From: Paenibacillus tianmuensis
GTDB taxonomy: Bacteria > Bacillota > Bacilli > Paenibacillales > NBRC-103111
Reading direction: 5' to 3'
NCBI RefSeq assembly: GCF_900100345.1
Contig: NZ_FMTT01000007.1
Coordinates: 1-51,945, forward strand
DNA length: 51,945 bases
A program made the translations under genes and the position numbers. Positions 8,882 to 17,751 of this stretch are shown one piece after another; the stretch's first letter is position 1; every line of letters begins with the position of its first letter. Below the pieces are notes generated by a model. The model saw nothing but the letters and a program-made list of their open reading frames with translations, made no database searches and had not been told where the DNA came from.

Positions 8882-9493
8882 ATGATGACGGATAACAACG
8901 TGCCGCAGCCGGAAGCGGGAGGACCTGCGCTGGAACGTGTGCCCCCCGGTCAGAAGGTGACGGAAGGATTTCCCGTGCTGCATTATGGCGACATCCCTTA
9001 TTACAACGATATGGGCAAATGGAGTCTGCGCCTGTTCGGGCTGGTGAACGAGGAGCTGACGCTGAGCTATAAGGAATTTTTGGCGCTGCCGCGCCGGGAG
9101 TTCCACAACGACATCCACTGCGTCACGACCTGGTCCAAGCTGGACAACGTTTGGGAAGGCGTGGCCGTAGCCACGCTGATGGAGCGGATAAAGCTGAAGC
9201 CGGAAGCGCAGTACGTGATGCTGCACGCCGAGCACGGGTGGAGCACGAATCTGCCTTTGGCGGATTTCCTGCGCGACACGACGTTTCTCGGCATCCGGCA
9301 TAACGGCGTGCTGCTCTCGCCGGAGCACGGCTATCCCGTGCGCGCGGTCGTCCCCCACCTGTATTTCTGGAAAAGCGCCAAATGGCTGCGCGGCATTGAG
9401 TTTATGGAGAAGGACAAGCCGGGCTTTTGGGAGCGGAACGGGTATCACATGTATGGCAATCCGTGGGCCGAGGAGCGCTACGATTTTGATTAA
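8882..9493 (+). CDS. YuiH-type molybdopterin oxidoreductase (sulfite-oxidase fold)
   Basis: A 203-residue cytoplasmic protein of the oxidoreductase molybdopterin-binding family, similar in size to B. subtilis YuiH. The Mo-ligand cysteine is Cys80 in DIHCVTTWSKLDNVWEGV, and the conserved stretch HAEHGWSTNLPL and GYPVRAVVPHLYFWKSAKW, which contact the cofactor in family structures, are present. There is no Tat signal, so it should act in the cytoplasm. AAAAGGAGG sits 8 bases before the ATG at 8882. It is a single gene with a terminator behind it. The physiological substrate of this group is not established. Confidence 0.9.
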   Translation: MMTDNNVPQPEAGGPALERVPPGQKVTEGFPVLHYGDIPYYNDMGKWSLRLFGLVNEELTLSYKEFLALPRREFHNDIHCVTTWSKLDNVWEGVAVATLMERIKLKPEAQYVMLHAEHGWSTNLPLADFLRDTTFLGIRHNGVLLSPEHGYPVRAVVPHLYFWKSAKWLRGIEFMEKDKPGFWERNGYHMYGNPWAEERYDFD

Positions 9494-9514
9494 TGCAGTT
9501 TAAAATAGGTGATG

Positions 9515-9544
9515 ACCGGCGCCGCATATCGGGGGCCGGTTTTC
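9515..9544 (+). terminator. Terminator after the molybdopterin protein gene
   Basis: ACCGGC (9515-9520) pairs with GCCGGT (9535-9540) and runs into TTTT. Confidence 0.6.
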
Positions 9545-9707
9545 TATGTTCGCAATGGACGAGCCTTATTTCCATTTTCATCGTATCGTTGTGTTTGAAT
9601 TTGTATTTTTCCGCCTCGCAACAACAATGTGTGATCAATGTCATTCCGATCAGCCAGGAAGAACGGTAACATAAATATAGTAGATCTCAGGGAAAGGGAT
9701 GGTTTTC

Positions 9708-10136
9708 ATGCCATATCAAAACATATTGGCCGCATTTGACGGCTCGGCATTATCGGTAAAGGCGCTGGAAAAGGCAATAAAATTTTCTCAAGAGCATGCT
9801 GCCAGACTTGAAGTGATTCATGTCTGCCATATTTCCGTTCCCGTGTTCGGAGGGCCGCTGTATGCAGCACCGTTCAACGAGGATAAAGATTACTTGCTTG
9901 CCGCCCAAGGTATGATGGACGAGGCCACACGCTTAACCTCGCAGCTCCCTGACGTAAAGGTAATCCTGAAGCAGGGACAGCCGGCTCTTGCCATACTGGA
10001 ATACGCCGAGGAAAGCGGATGCGACCTGATCATTATGGGAAGCAGAGGACTCGGCGGCCTGCGCGAGTTTGTTCTTGGCAGCGTCAGCCATCATGTTGTT
10101 CAGCACTCGAAAGTTCCGGTGCTGATTGTCAAGTAA
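9708..10136 (+). CDS. Universal stress protein, UspA family
   Basis: A 142-residue single-domain Usp. It opens with the family strand PYQNILAAFDGSALS and ends with the ATP-binding signature GSRGLGGLREFVLGSVSHHV, followed by SKVPVLIVK. It should form nucleotide-binding dimers in the cytoplasm. The ATG at 9708 is preferred because GGAAAGGG lies 9 bases before it; the in-frame ATG at 9699 directly abuts that site. The gene is monocistronic, with a strong terminator. Confidence 0.92.
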   Translation: MPYQNILAAFDGSALSVKALEKAIKFSQEHAARLEVIHVCHISVPVFGGPLYAAPFNEDKDYLLAAQGMMDEATRLTSQLPDVKVILKQGQPALAILEYAEESGCDLIIMGSRGLGGLREFVLGSVSHHVVQHSKVPVLIVK

Positions 10137-10147
10137 GCCGGTTCAAC

Positions 10148-10168
10148 GCACCTTTACGGTGCTTTTTT
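10148..10168 (+). terminator. Terminator of the usp gene
   Basis: GCACC and GGTGC form a stem with a five-base loop, followed by TTTTTT. Confidence 0.85.
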
Positions 10169-10191
10169 CATATTGCCTTGCGTTTACTGTG

Positions 10192-10220
10192 TTGACATAT
10201 CGTTTAAAATATACTTTAAT
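10192..10220 (+). promoter_or_regulatory. SigA promoter of the lacI-type regulator
   Basis: TTGACA, a 17-base spacer and TTTAAT. The operator at 10232-10249 falls just downstream of the expected start, so the regulator probably represses itself. Confidence 0.65.
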
Positions 10221-10231
10221 GTTAGTAACAA

Positions 10232-10249
10232 AACTAAAACGTTAAAGTT
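10232..10249. promoter_or_regulatory. LacI-family operator copy 1
   Basis: AACTAAAACGTTAAAGTT, centred on the CG of AACGTT as is usual for LacI-family sites. Near-identical copies occur at 11320-11337 and 11416-11432. Confidence 0.75.
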
Positions 10250-10269
10250 CATTGAAGGAAGTCATAGGA

Positions 10270-11289
10270 ATGGAAAATAAAAAGAATCCCACACTATATG
10301 ATGTAGCCCAAAAAGCTAACGTTTCCATAACAACGGTCTCGAATGTCCTGAACAATAAGAACGAAGCAAGTCAAAAAACAATCGATCGTGTCAATGAAGC
10401 GATCAGACAGCTCGGCTATTCGCGAAACGAATCAGCGCGGACCTTAAAAGTCGGCACCAGCAAGTTAGTCGGATTGATCGTTCCGGATAACAATCCGTTT
10501 TTTACACAGATCTTGACGGGCATCCATGAGGAATGCCAGAATCATGACTGGCAGGTGGTTGTCGCTACTTCCGAGGAGAGCGAAAAAAGGCAAAACGAAG
10601 TCATCGAGATGCTTTCGGCCCGGCAAGTAAGCGGTATCATTTTAGCCTCGGTAACGAGTAAGCTTTACGTTCCCGAAAAGCTTCAGAAAGTACCGATTGT
10701 CTTAATCGATCGGGAGGTCGAAAACGCCAACCTTCCCGTTGTGAAAGCCAATAACGTTGAAGGCAGCTATAAGGCGACAGAGACCCTGATTCAAAATGGC
10801 CACCGAAGAATTGGAATCATACTTGCTTCCCCGGGCATTAGTACCACCCTGCAGCGGAAAGAGGGCTACATTCAGGCGTTGAAACGCTATGGTATTGAAG
10901 TAGATGAGAAGTTGATGTTTTATGGCGGGGATTATACCGGAACGAAAACCCAGATTAATGGCGGGTATCAAGCCGTTATGAAAATGATCCAGTTACCGGA
11001 ACCGCCTACTGCGATTTTCGCTACCAACCATCTGTTGATGATCGGTGCGGTAAAAGCTTTAAAAGAAGCGAATCTCAAAATTCCGGACGAAATCAGCTTT
11101 ATCGGCTTTGACGATCATCCCTGGCAGGAAATTACGGACCCTCCGTTCTCGATTATTTCCCAGCCTGCGGTTGAGATGGGCAGACAAGCGATACAGGCGC
11201 TTCAAAAATTCAAAGAAAAAAATATTGTGACAACGACAGTGCTTCAATTGGAGTTGATCACCAGAAATTCTTACAGATCAATAACTTAA
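10270..11289 (+). CDS. LacI-family transcriptional regulator of the pentitol operon
   Basis: DNA-binding repressor of 339 residues. The N-terminal helix-turn-helix and hinge (PTLYDVAQKANVSITTVSNV, then the ARTLKVGTSKLVG linker) are followed by a periplasmic-binding-protein-like effector domain that starts LVGLIVPDNNPFFTQIL. GRQAIQAL and the closing TTVLQLELITRNS are standard for the family. The ATG at 10270 lies 9 bases after AAGGAA; an upstream TTG at 10252 is less likely. It is the first gene of a set with a ribose-type importer, a polyol dehydrogenase and a xylulokinase, so the inducer is probably the imported pentitol or its product. Operators lie before it and twice before the importer. 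It looks more AT-rich than the neighbouring chromosome. Confidence 0.92.
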   Translation: MENKKNPTLYDVAQKANVSITTVSNVLNNKNEASQKTIDRVNEAIRQLGYSRNESARTLKVGTSKLVGLIVPDNNPFFTQILTGIHEECQNHDWQVVVATSEESEKRQNEVIEMLSARQVSGIILASVTSKLYVPEKLQKVPIVLIDREVENANLPVVKANNVEGSYKATETLIQNGHRRIGIILASPGISTTLQRKEGYIQALKRYGIEVDEKLMFYGGDYTGTKTQINGGYQAVMKMIQLPEPPTAIFATNHLLMIGAVKALKEANLKIPDEISFIGFDDHPWQEITDPPFSIISQPAVEMGRQAIQALQKFKEKNIVTTTVLQLELITRNSYRSIT

Positions 11290-11319
11290 TAAGGATGTTG
11301 ATCTCATTTTTTACTCGAA

Positions 11320-11337
11320 AACTGAAACGTTAAAGTT
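11320..11337. promoter_or_regulatory. LacI-family operator copy 2
   Basis: AACTGAAACGTTAAAGTT, 17 of 18 bases identical to copy 1. It sits in the gap between the regulator gene and the importer genes. Confidence 0.75.
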
Positions 11338-11415
11338 AAATTAAGTAAAAAATGAACAGGATATTTTTAGAACCAACGAAGTTTTGCTTGTAATAAAGGG
11401 TTTTTTTCGAAAAAG

Positions 11416-11432
11416 AACTAAAACGTTAAAGT
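11416..11432. promoter_or_regulatory. LacI-family operator copy 3
   Basis: AACTAAAACGTTAAAGT ends right at the AAGGAGGG ribosome binding site of the ATPase gene, a position suited to roadblock repression. With copy 2 it is 96 bases apart, which would allow looping. I could not find a convincing promoter in this gap. Confidence 0.75.
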
Positions 11433-11445
11433 AAGGAGGGATTTT

Positions 11446-12963
11446 ATGGTTACCACACAGCCATTGATTGAAATGCAAGGCATTACAAAATTTTTTAACG
11501 GAGTGAAAGCGGTTCATAATATTAGCTTGAAACTCCAGAGCGGGACCGTACACGCCCTAATGGGGGAGAACGGCGCCGGCAAGTCGACGACGATGAAGAT
11601 CTTGACGGGGATTTACAAACCGGATCGGGGCATAATCCTTGTCGATGGAAATGAAGTTCACTTTGCTTCGCCCAAAGCGGCTCTTGATCACGGCATCTCC
11701 ATGATCCATCAAGAATTAAGCCCGGTACTGGAAATGTCGATTGCCGAAAATGTTTTCCTGGGAAGAGAGCCTATGTTTCCGGGGACCCCTTTTATCAATT
11801 ACAACAAGATGTACCGGGAAACCAAAAAACTGTTCGAAGATCTTGGGCTCGATATTAACCCGAAACGCAAGATGAAGCATTTAAGTATTTCGGAAACGCA
11901 AATGGTGGAGATTGTGAAGGCTGTTTCCTACAACTCCCGAGTCATTATTATGGATGAGCCGACCTCTTCCTTGGCCGATAAAGAAGTCGAACAGCTTTTT
12001 AAGATCATCCGCAAATTAAAAAGCGACGGAAAAGGAATCATTTATATTTCGCACAAGATGGAGGAAATTTTTCAAATTTCCGATGATATTACGGTTTTTC
12101 GAGACGGAGAATATATCTCTACAAGCGAAGCGAAAAACTTGACGCAGGGCCTTTTAATCAAGCAAATGGTCGGCAGGGAATTAACGGAGGTATTTCCGAA
12201 TAGAAAGAAAGCGATTACAAACGAAGTGGTGCTCGAAGTCAACGATCTCTCGGCTAAAGGCCTTTTTCGAGGAATCAGCTTTCAATTGAACAAGGGCGAA
12301 ATCTTAGGGTTAACCGGATTGATGGGAGCCGGACGCACCGAATTTGTTAAAGCGCTTTTCGGACTTCTTCCCTTCGACAGCGGCTCGATTAAATTGAACA
12401 ACAAGACGATCCGAATTAAGGAACCGAGGGATGCAATCCAACATGGAATTGCCCTTGTGACCGAAGACCGCAAAGGAGAGGGCTTGGTTTTGCCGATGTC
12501 GGTTAAAGCAAACATGACTTTGCCGACGTTAAAAAAAGTCAGCTCCGGTTTTTTCGTAAGGCGAAATGCGGAAAATCAAACCGTGGACGAAATGATCACT
12601 GCCTTGAGAATCAAGACGCACAATAAAAACCAGCTGGTAGAAACCCTTAGCGGAGGAAACCAGCAAAAGATCGTCTTGGCCAAATGGCTGCTGACCAACC
12701 CGCGCATTTTGATTTTGGACGAGCCTACCCGAGGCATCGACATAGGGGCAAAAACCGAGATCTATAAGCTAATGGACCGTCTCACGCAGGAAGGCTATTC
12801 GATTATTATGATTTCTTCCGAAATGCCCGAAGTTCTGGGGATGAGCGACAGGATTGCCGTTTTATGCGAAGGGCGGATCACAGGTATCCTCGGAGCGGAA
12901 GAAGCGACTCAGGAAAAGATTTTGAGCTTGGCTACACCAGACAAGATGGAGGAGACAACATGA
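11446..12963 (+). CDS. Sugar ABC importer ATPase, RbsA/XylG type (two ABC domains)
   Basis: ATPase subunit of a CUT2 (ribose/xylose-type) importer, 505 residues. Domain 1 has Walker A GENGAGKSTTMKIL (about residue 40), the signature LSISETQMVEI and Walker B VIIMDEPTSSL. Domain 2 begins about residue 255, has the degenerate second Walker A typical of RbsA (GLMGAGRTEFVKALFG), the signature LSGGNQQKIVLAKWL and Walker B ILILDEPTRGIDIG. It acts at the inner face of the membrane with the permease encoded next, whose start codon overlaps this stop (ATGA). The ribosome binding site is AAGGAGGG. The neighbouring dehydrogenase and xylulokinase point to a pentitol as substrate. Confidence 0.95.
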   Translation: MVTTQPLIEMQGITKFFNGVKAVHNISLKLQSGTVHALMGENGAGKSTTMKILTGIYKPDRGIILVDGNEVHFASPKAALDHGISMIHQELSPVLEMSIAENVFLGREPMFPGTPFINYNKMYRETKKLFEDLGLDINPKRKMKHLSISETQMVEIVKAVSYNSRVIIMDEPTSSLADKEVEQLFKIIRKLKSDGKGIIYISHKMEEIFQISDDITVFRDGEYISTSEAKNLTQGLLIKQMVGRELTEVFPNRKKAITNEVVLEVNDLSAKGLFRGISFQLNKGEILGLTGLMGAGRTEFVKALFGLLPFDSGSIKLNNKTIRIKEPRDAIQHGIALVTEDRKGEGLVLPMSVKANMTLPTLKKVSSGFFVRRNAENQTVDEMITALRIKTHNKNQLVETLSGGNQQKIVLAKWLLTNPRILILDEPTRGIDIGAKTEIYKLMDRLTQEGYSIIMISSEMPEVLGMSDRIAVLCEGRITGILGAEEATQEKILSLATPDKMEETT

Positions 12964-13946
12964 ATCAGGTTTTAGCAGAAGACAAAAGAAGCAGTTTGGG
13001 AAAAGGGGGAGTCATTGGCGGAAAGCTGAACCACTTTTTTTCGGAGTACGGTATTCTTGTCGCTCTGGGTGTTCTGTTTATCGCACTTACGATCCTGAGC
13101 CCAAGTTTTTTAACCTCATCCAATATGTTAAACCTGTTCAGGCAAGTTTCCGTCAACGTCATTTTGGCCATTGGCATGACGTTCGTTATCCTGACAAAAG
13201 GGATAGATCTTTCCGTAGGTTCCGTGCTTGCGTTCTCCGGCATCGTCGCAGCATCGTTGGCAACGGGAGCTAACGGCAATACGGTTCTAGCTGTGCTGGC
13301 CGGTATCGGGGCCGGACTGGTCTTGGGAGCCATCAACGGCGTTGTCGTCGCCAAAGGAAAAGTGGCTCCTTTCATTGTAACGCTTGGCATGATGGCTGCG
13401 GCCAGAGGGTTCACCTTTATTTATAGCGACGGCCGGCCGATTTCCGGTTTATCCAAGAGCTTCTTGAATATTGCTTCGGGCGCGTTTCTCGGTATTCCGA
13501 TTCCGGTCTGGATCATCTTGCTTGTGTTCGCCATAGGCTCGATCGTGCTTTATTACACACGCTTCGGCCGTTACGTATATGCGGTTGGAGGAAATGAAAA
13601 CGCTACGAAAACCTCGGGGATCAGTGTGAACAAAACGTTGATTTCCGTCTACTGTATTAGCGGTTTGCTTGCCGGCCTGGCCGGTGTCATTCTTACATCC
13701 CGTATATCGGGGGGACTTCCGCAGTCTGGCGTTTCTTACGAATTGGATGCCATTGCGGCGGTCGTTATCGGCGGTACGAGCCTGGCAGGCGGCCGCGGCC
13801 GTCTATGGGGCACCTTGATCGGGGCGCTTATTATCGGCGTGCTGAACAACGGCTTGGACTTGCTCGGGGTGTCTACTTACTGGCAGCAAGTGATCAAGGG
13901 TTCAATCATAGTAATTGCTGTACTGGTGGATCGCAAGAGAAGCTAA
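12960..13946 (+). CDS. Sugar ABC importer permease, RbsC type
   Basis: Integral membrane permease of 328 residues of the BPD_transp_2 family, with about eight to ten hydrophobic segments beginning YGILVALGVLFIALTIL. Family-typical motifs include GMTFVILTKGIDLSVGSVLA near residue 75, AVGGNENATKTSGI and VVIGGTSLAGGRGRLWGTL near the C-terminus. The ATG at 12960 overlaps the ATPase stop by four bases, so translation is coupled. A longer upstream frame exists but would run inside the ATPase gene and is rejected. The substrate-binding lipoprotein gene follows after 36 bases. Confidence 0.94.
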   Translation: MNQVLAEDKRSSLGKGGVIGGKLNHFFSEYGILVALGVLFIALTILSPSFLTSSNMLNLFRQVSVNVILAIGMTFVILTKGIDLSVGSVLAFSGIVAASLATGANGNTVLAVLAGIGAGLVLGAINGVVVAKGKVAPFIVTLGMMAAARGFTFIYSDGRPISGLSKSFLNIASGAFLGIPIPVWIILLVFAIGSIVLYYTRFGRYVYAVGGNENATKTSGISVNKTLISVYCISGLLAGLAGVILTSRISGGLPQSGVSYELDAIAAVVIGGTSLAGGRGRLWGTLIGALIIGVLNNGLDLLGVSTYWQQVIKGSIIVIAVLVDRKRS

Positions 13947-13982
13947 GGCAGAATTATAAAAAAACTGAAGGGGAGATTCAGC

Positions 13983-14960
13983 ATGAGAATGACAAAGAAA
14001 TCGGTTCTGTCCTTGGTTGTAGTCGTATTAATGATGGTTTTGGCTGCCTGCGGTTCCGGCGGAAATGGGGACAAAAACGTTAAGGCATCCGGCGAACAAG
14101 CCAATACGAACAAGCCGATCACGCTAGGCTTTCAAGTCTATGGTTTGCAAGGCGAATATGCTACGAACTTAACGGATGCGATGAAGGCAAAAGCGGCGGC
14201 GCTGGGCGTTAAGCTCGTTGTGATGGACGGTAAATATGATGTCAGCACGGCGATCTCGCAGCTGCGCAGTCTGGAAAGCCAGAAGGTCGACGCTATTATT
14301 TTAAATCCGATTGACGAAACGGCCCTGAACGATACGGTGAATCAAATCGTAAGCGGCGGAATTCCGGTGCTCGGCGTGAACGCATTTTTGACCGCCGAAA
14401 AACTTGTAACGTATGTGGGATCGCCTGACGTCAAGGCCGGTGAAATGGAAGCGCAACAAATTATGGATGCGATTGGCGGAAAAGGCAGCGTCGTTATTCT
14501 GGAGGGGCCGATCGGACAAACCGGTCAGGTAGGACGAAAAGAAGGCATCTATAACGTTCTGAAGAAAAATCCGGACGTCAAAGTCATAGCCGAGAAAACC
14601 GCGAACTGGTCCAGAGCGGAAGCGATGACGATTATGGAAAACTGGATTCAAACACACGGCAAAGATATGAAGGCTGTGATCGCACAAAATGATGAAATGG
14701 CCATCGGCGCATTAAACGCGTTGGAAGCGCGGGGGATGAAGGACGTTCCGGTTGTGGGCGTTGACGGTGTGAAAGACGCGCTTCAAGCCGTGAAAGACGG
14801 AAAAATGCTTGCGACCGTATTCCAGAATGCTAAGGCGCAAGGCGAGACCGTCATTGACATGGCCATTAAGGCAGCCAAGGGAGAGCAGATTGAAAAGAAA
14901 TACGAGATTCCGTTTGAATTGGTGACGAAGGGCAATGTGGATCAATATTTAGCGAAATAA
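13983..14960 (+). CDS. Sugar ABC importer substrate-binding lipoprotein, RbsB type
   Basis: Extracellular binding protein of 325 residues, anchored as a lipoprotein: the signal peptide ends in the lipobox LAAC with Cys23. The mature part has the Peripla_BP_4 fold (ITLGFQVYGLQGEYATNLTD, VDAIILNPIDETALNDTV, VVGVDGVKDALQAVKDGK). GGFQ-like aromatic contacts cannot be used to name the sugar. AAGGGGAG precedes the ATG by 7 bases. It belongs to the importer with the ATPase and permease upstream; the dehydrogenase gene follows 60 bases later. Confidence 0.94.
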   Translation: MRMTKKSVLSLVVVVLMMVLAACGSGGNGDKNVKASGEQANTNKPITLGFQVYGLQGEYATNLTDAMKAKAAALGVKLVVMDGKYDVSTAISQLRSLESQKVDAIILNPIDETALNDTVNQIVSGGIPVLGVNAFLTAEKLVTYVGSPDVKAGEMEAQQIMDAIGGKGSVVILEGPIGQTGQVGRKEGIYNVLKKNPDVKVIAEKTANWSRAEAMTIMENWIQTHGKDMKAVIAQNDEMAIGALNALEARGMKDVPVVGVDGVKDALQAVKDGKMLATVFQNAKAQGETVIDMAIKAAKGEQIEKKYEIPFELVTKGNVDQYLAK

Positions 14961-15020
14961 CGCGGTTGTCACGATGATTGAGAAGATTGAGATAAACTAA
15001 AAAAATGGGAGTGGAGAGAC

Positions 15021-16073
15021 ATGGGGATGAGCACAATGAATGCCGCCGTACTGACAAGACCGAAGCAGATTGAAATGAAACAAACCGGGATTCCGACTCC
15101 GAAGGATAACGAGGTGCTGATTCGAATTCGCGCGGTAGGTTTGTGCGGATCGGATGTTCATTATTACGAGCATGGAAAAATCGGCCGCTATGTTGTCGAG
15201 AAGCCGATCATCCTGGGGCATGAAGCTTCCGGAGAAATTGTAAAGCTGGGCGCGCAAGCGCCGGCGCATTTGAAAGTAGGCCAGCGTGTGGCGATCGAAC
15301 CGGGAGCTACGTGCGGGGCTTGCGAATATTGCACAACGGACCGCTATAATCTTTGTCCGCACGTGGAATTTCTGGCTACGCCTCCATATGACGGCGCTTT
15401 TTCGGAATATGTGGCCATGAGGGCCGACCTCGTATTCCCGATTCCCGAGGATATGAGCTATGAGACAGCCGCGCTTGTCGAACCGTTTTCGGTAGGGCTG
15501 CATGCCGTTCGCCGCGGAGGCCTTCAAGCGAATGAAACCGTCGTGATCATGGGAATGGGGCCGATCGGATTGCTTACGGTTGCCAATGCGAAGCTGGCTG
15601 GAGCTAAAACGATTATCGGAGTGGATCTTGAACAAAACAGGCTGGATGTAGCCCTGAAAATGGGAGCTACGCACACGGTTAATTTGCGCAGCGAAAACCT
15701 CGCGGATAAAGTCAATGAAATTACGGATCATCAGGGTGTGGACGTAGCCTTTGAAACGGCCGGCAATCCGAAGGCGGTTCAAGGCGCGGTGGCCTCCGTG
15801 AAAAGAGGCGGTCGTGTCGTTGTCGTCGGCATGTCTCCAGAGGATGAAGTGCCGGTGAATATGTCGATCATTGTAGATAGCGAAATTGATCTCCGGGGAG
15901 TTTTTCGCTACCATGATACGTATCTGGCGGCAATTGACATTTTATCGAAAAAAATAGTCGATATTGAGCAAATCATTACAGGCAAGTATACGCTGGGCGA
16001 AACGGCAGCGGCTTTTGAACAAGCAATCAACGATAAAACGAATACTCTGAAAATTATGGTTTATCCGCAATAG
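15021..16073 (+). CDS. Zinc-dependent polyol dehydrogenase (sorbitol/xylitol dehydrogenase type)
   Basis: Medium-chain zinc dehydrogenase of 350 residues. Catalytic zinc ligands are Cys42 in GLCGSDVHYYEHG and His67-Glu68 in LGHEASGEI. The four structural-zinc cysteines lie in GATCGACEYCTTDRYNLC. The Rossmann fold is GMGPIGLLTVANAKLAGA. The GSDVHYYEHG segment is characteristic of sorbitol/xylitol dehydrogenases, which oxidise polyols to ketoses with NAD. Beside a xylulokinase gene, the likely reaction is xylitol or D-arabitol to D-xylulose; sorbitol to fructose is the alternative. A ribosome binding site of GGAGTGGAGAG type precedes the ATG. Confidence 0.92.
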   Translation: MGMSTMNAAVLTRPKQIEMKQTGIPTPKDNEVLIRIRAVGLCGSDVHYYEHGKIGRYVVEKPIILGHEASGEIVKLGAQAPAHLKVGQRVAIEPGATCGACEYCTTDRYNLCPHVEFLATPPYDGAFSEYVAMRADLVFPIPEDMSYETAALVEPFSVGLHAVRRGGLQANETVVIMGMGPIGLLTVANAKLAGAKTIIGVDLEQNRLDVALKMGATHTVNLRSENLADKVNEITDHQGVDVAFETAGNPKAVQGAVASVKRGGRVVVVGMSPEDEVPVNMSIIVDSEIDLRGVFRYHDTYLAAIDILSKKIVDIEQIITGKYTLGETAAAFEQAINDKTNTLKIMVYPQ

Positions 16074-16086
16074 TTCATCCGGTCAA

Positions 16087-16139
16087 TCAGGCAAGCGCCC
16101 CTTAGAGATGCTCGTTTATCTAAGCGGCGCTTCCTGATT
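16087..16139 (+). terminator. Long hairpin between the dehydrogenase and xylulokinase genes
   Basis: TCAGGCAAGCGCC pairs almost fully with GGCGCTTCCTGA, with an inner TTAGA/TCTAA stem, and is followed by only a short TTT. It could be a partial terminator or a processing site that lowers xylulokinase expression relative to the upstream genes. Confidence 0.55.
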
Positions 16140-16175
16140 TCATCTATGAAAATACGAAAGGGGGATTCGGTCACT

Positions 16176-17669
16176 GTGAAATATGTCATCGGCATTGATC
16201 TGGGGACCAGCGCGGTAAAGGTGATTTTGGTAAACCGGGAAGGAGAAATCGTCGGAAAGGCTTCCGAGCCTTACCCGATTAGTCATGAGCGCCCCGGCTT
16301 CAGCGAGCAGGACCCGGAACAATGGGTAAGCCAAACGCTTTCGGCATTGAAGAAGCTGCTTGAAAGCACCCCTATCGCTCCGGAACATATCGAGGGCATC
16401 AGTTTTTCAGGACAAATGCACGGATTGGTACTGCTCGACAAGCACCGGCAGGTTCTTCGCCCGGCTATCCTGTGGAACGATACGAGAACGACAAAGCAGT
16501 GTAAAGAAATCGAGACCAAGCTTGGAAGCCGCCTCTTAGATATTACAAGAAATTCGGCGCTTGAAGGCTTCACGCTTCCCAAGATAATCTGGGTTCAGGA
16601 GAACGAGCCTGAGGTTTGGAGCAAAACGGATGTTTTCTTGCTGCCGAAGGACTATTTGCGTTTCCGCTTGACCGGCCGGGTCCATATGGAGATCTCGGAT
16701 GCTGCGGGCACGTTAATGCTTGACGTTCCGAATCGGTCGTGGAGCGAAGAGATTGCTGCGGAATTCGGATTGGACCGTCATCTGTTTGCGGAGCTCGTAC
16801 CTTCTTTGCAACAGATGGGAACGCTGCTTCCCGAGATTGCCCGGCAAACCGGGTTACGGCCGGAAACCAAAGTGTTTGCAGGGGGCGCCGACAATGCTTG
16901 CGGGGCGATCGGAGCGGGAATTGTCAAACAAGGCGTTGCCTTAAGCAGTATCGGGACCTCGGGCGTGGTCCTGACTTGCGAGAACAACCGCAATAAGGAC
17001 TTCGGGGGCAAGGTGCATTTCTTTAATCATGCCGAGCCTGACGCTTATTACGCCATGGGGGTTACGTTAGCTGCAGGTTACAGCCTGAATTGGTTTAAAC
17101 AATTATTTGCGCAGAGTATCTCCTTCGAAGAACTGCTGCAGCCCGTTGCGGATGTGCCGGTCGGTGCGGGAGGCATTCTGTTTACCCCCTATCTCGTCGG
17201 GGAAAGAACTCCGCACGCTGACAGCGTCATTCGCGGAAGCTTTATCGGTTTAAGCGGTTCCCACTCAAGAGCGCAATTGACAAGAGCCGTGTTGGAGGGA
17301 ATCACCTTCTCTCTGCAGGAATCGGTCGAGTTGTTTCGTGAGGCAAGAATTCGCGTGGAGAAAGTGGTTTCGATCGGGGGCGGCGCCAAAAGCGCGGCGT
17401 GGCTGCAAATCCAGGCCGATATCTTTGACGCTCCGGTCGTCAGCCTCAAGAACGAACAAGGGCCTGCGATGGGCGCGGCCATGATCGCTGCGGTTGGCGC
17501 TGGGTGGTTTTCTAGTTTGCCGAATTGCGCAGATTCCTTTATCGATTACGGGGAAATGTACGAACCGATAAAAGAAAATGTCATAAAATATAAACAGCTT
17601 TTCCGCCTGTATCGGGATGTGTATACTTCGACAAGAACGCTGAATGAAAGGCTAAAGGAATTTAGGTGA
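16176..17669 (+). CDS. xylB: Xylulokinase
   Basis: FGGY-family sugar kinase of 497 residues that phosphorylates D-xylulose to D-xylulose 5-phosphate. The N-terminal ATPase fold begins YVIGIDLGTSAVKVILVN, then SFSGQMHGLVLLD and RPAILWNDTRT, which are typical of XylB. The C-terminal half contains GGADNACGAIGAGIV, the FGGY-like segment with LVGERTPHAD, and the ATP-site GGGAKSAAWLQIQADIF. The start is the GTG at 16176, ten bases after AAAGGGGGA. It is the last gene of the pentitol operon; a strong terminator follows 20 bases later. Confidence 0.95.
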   Translation: MKYVIGIDLGTSAVKVILVNREGEIVGKASEPYPISHERPGFSEQDPEQWVSQTLSALKKLLESTPIAPEHIEGISFSGQMHGLVLLDKHRQVLRPAILWNDTRTTKQCKEIETKLGSRLLDITRNSALEGFTLPKIIWVQENEPEVWSKTDVFLLPKDYLRFRLTGRVHMEISDAAGTLMLDVPNRSWSEEIAAEFGLDRHLFAELVPSLQQMGTLLPEIARQTGLRPETKVFAGGADNACGAIGAGIVKQGVALSSIGTSGVVLTCENNRNKDFGGKVHFFNHAEPDAYYAMGVTLAAGYSLNWFKQLFAQSISFEELLQPVADVPVGAGGILFTPYLVGERTPHADSVIRGSFIGLSGSHSRAQLTRAVLEGITFSLQESVELFREARIRVEKVVSIGGGAKSAAWLQIQADIFDAPVVSLKNEQGPAMGAAMIAAVGAGWFSSLPNCADSFIDYGEMYEPIKENVIKYKQLFRLYRDVYTSTRTLNERLKEFR

Positions 17670-17688
17670 ATGAATGCAGGCAAAGCTC

Positions 17689-17715
17689 ATCAGCCGTACT
17701 CGGCTGATTTTTTTT
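17689..17715 (+). terminator. Terminator of the pentitol operon
   Basis: ATCAGCCG and CGGCTGAT form a perfect 8-bp stem with loop TACT, followed by eight T residues. Confidence 0.93.
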
Positions 17716-17751
17716 GGTTTGAAGATTTAGCCGCCGACGTCCATTTCCGGG

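Noticed and set aside
11290..11445. Promoter for the importer genes in the operator-bearing gap
   Set aside because: TAATAA and similar boxes exist but none has a proper -35 partner; left unassigned.
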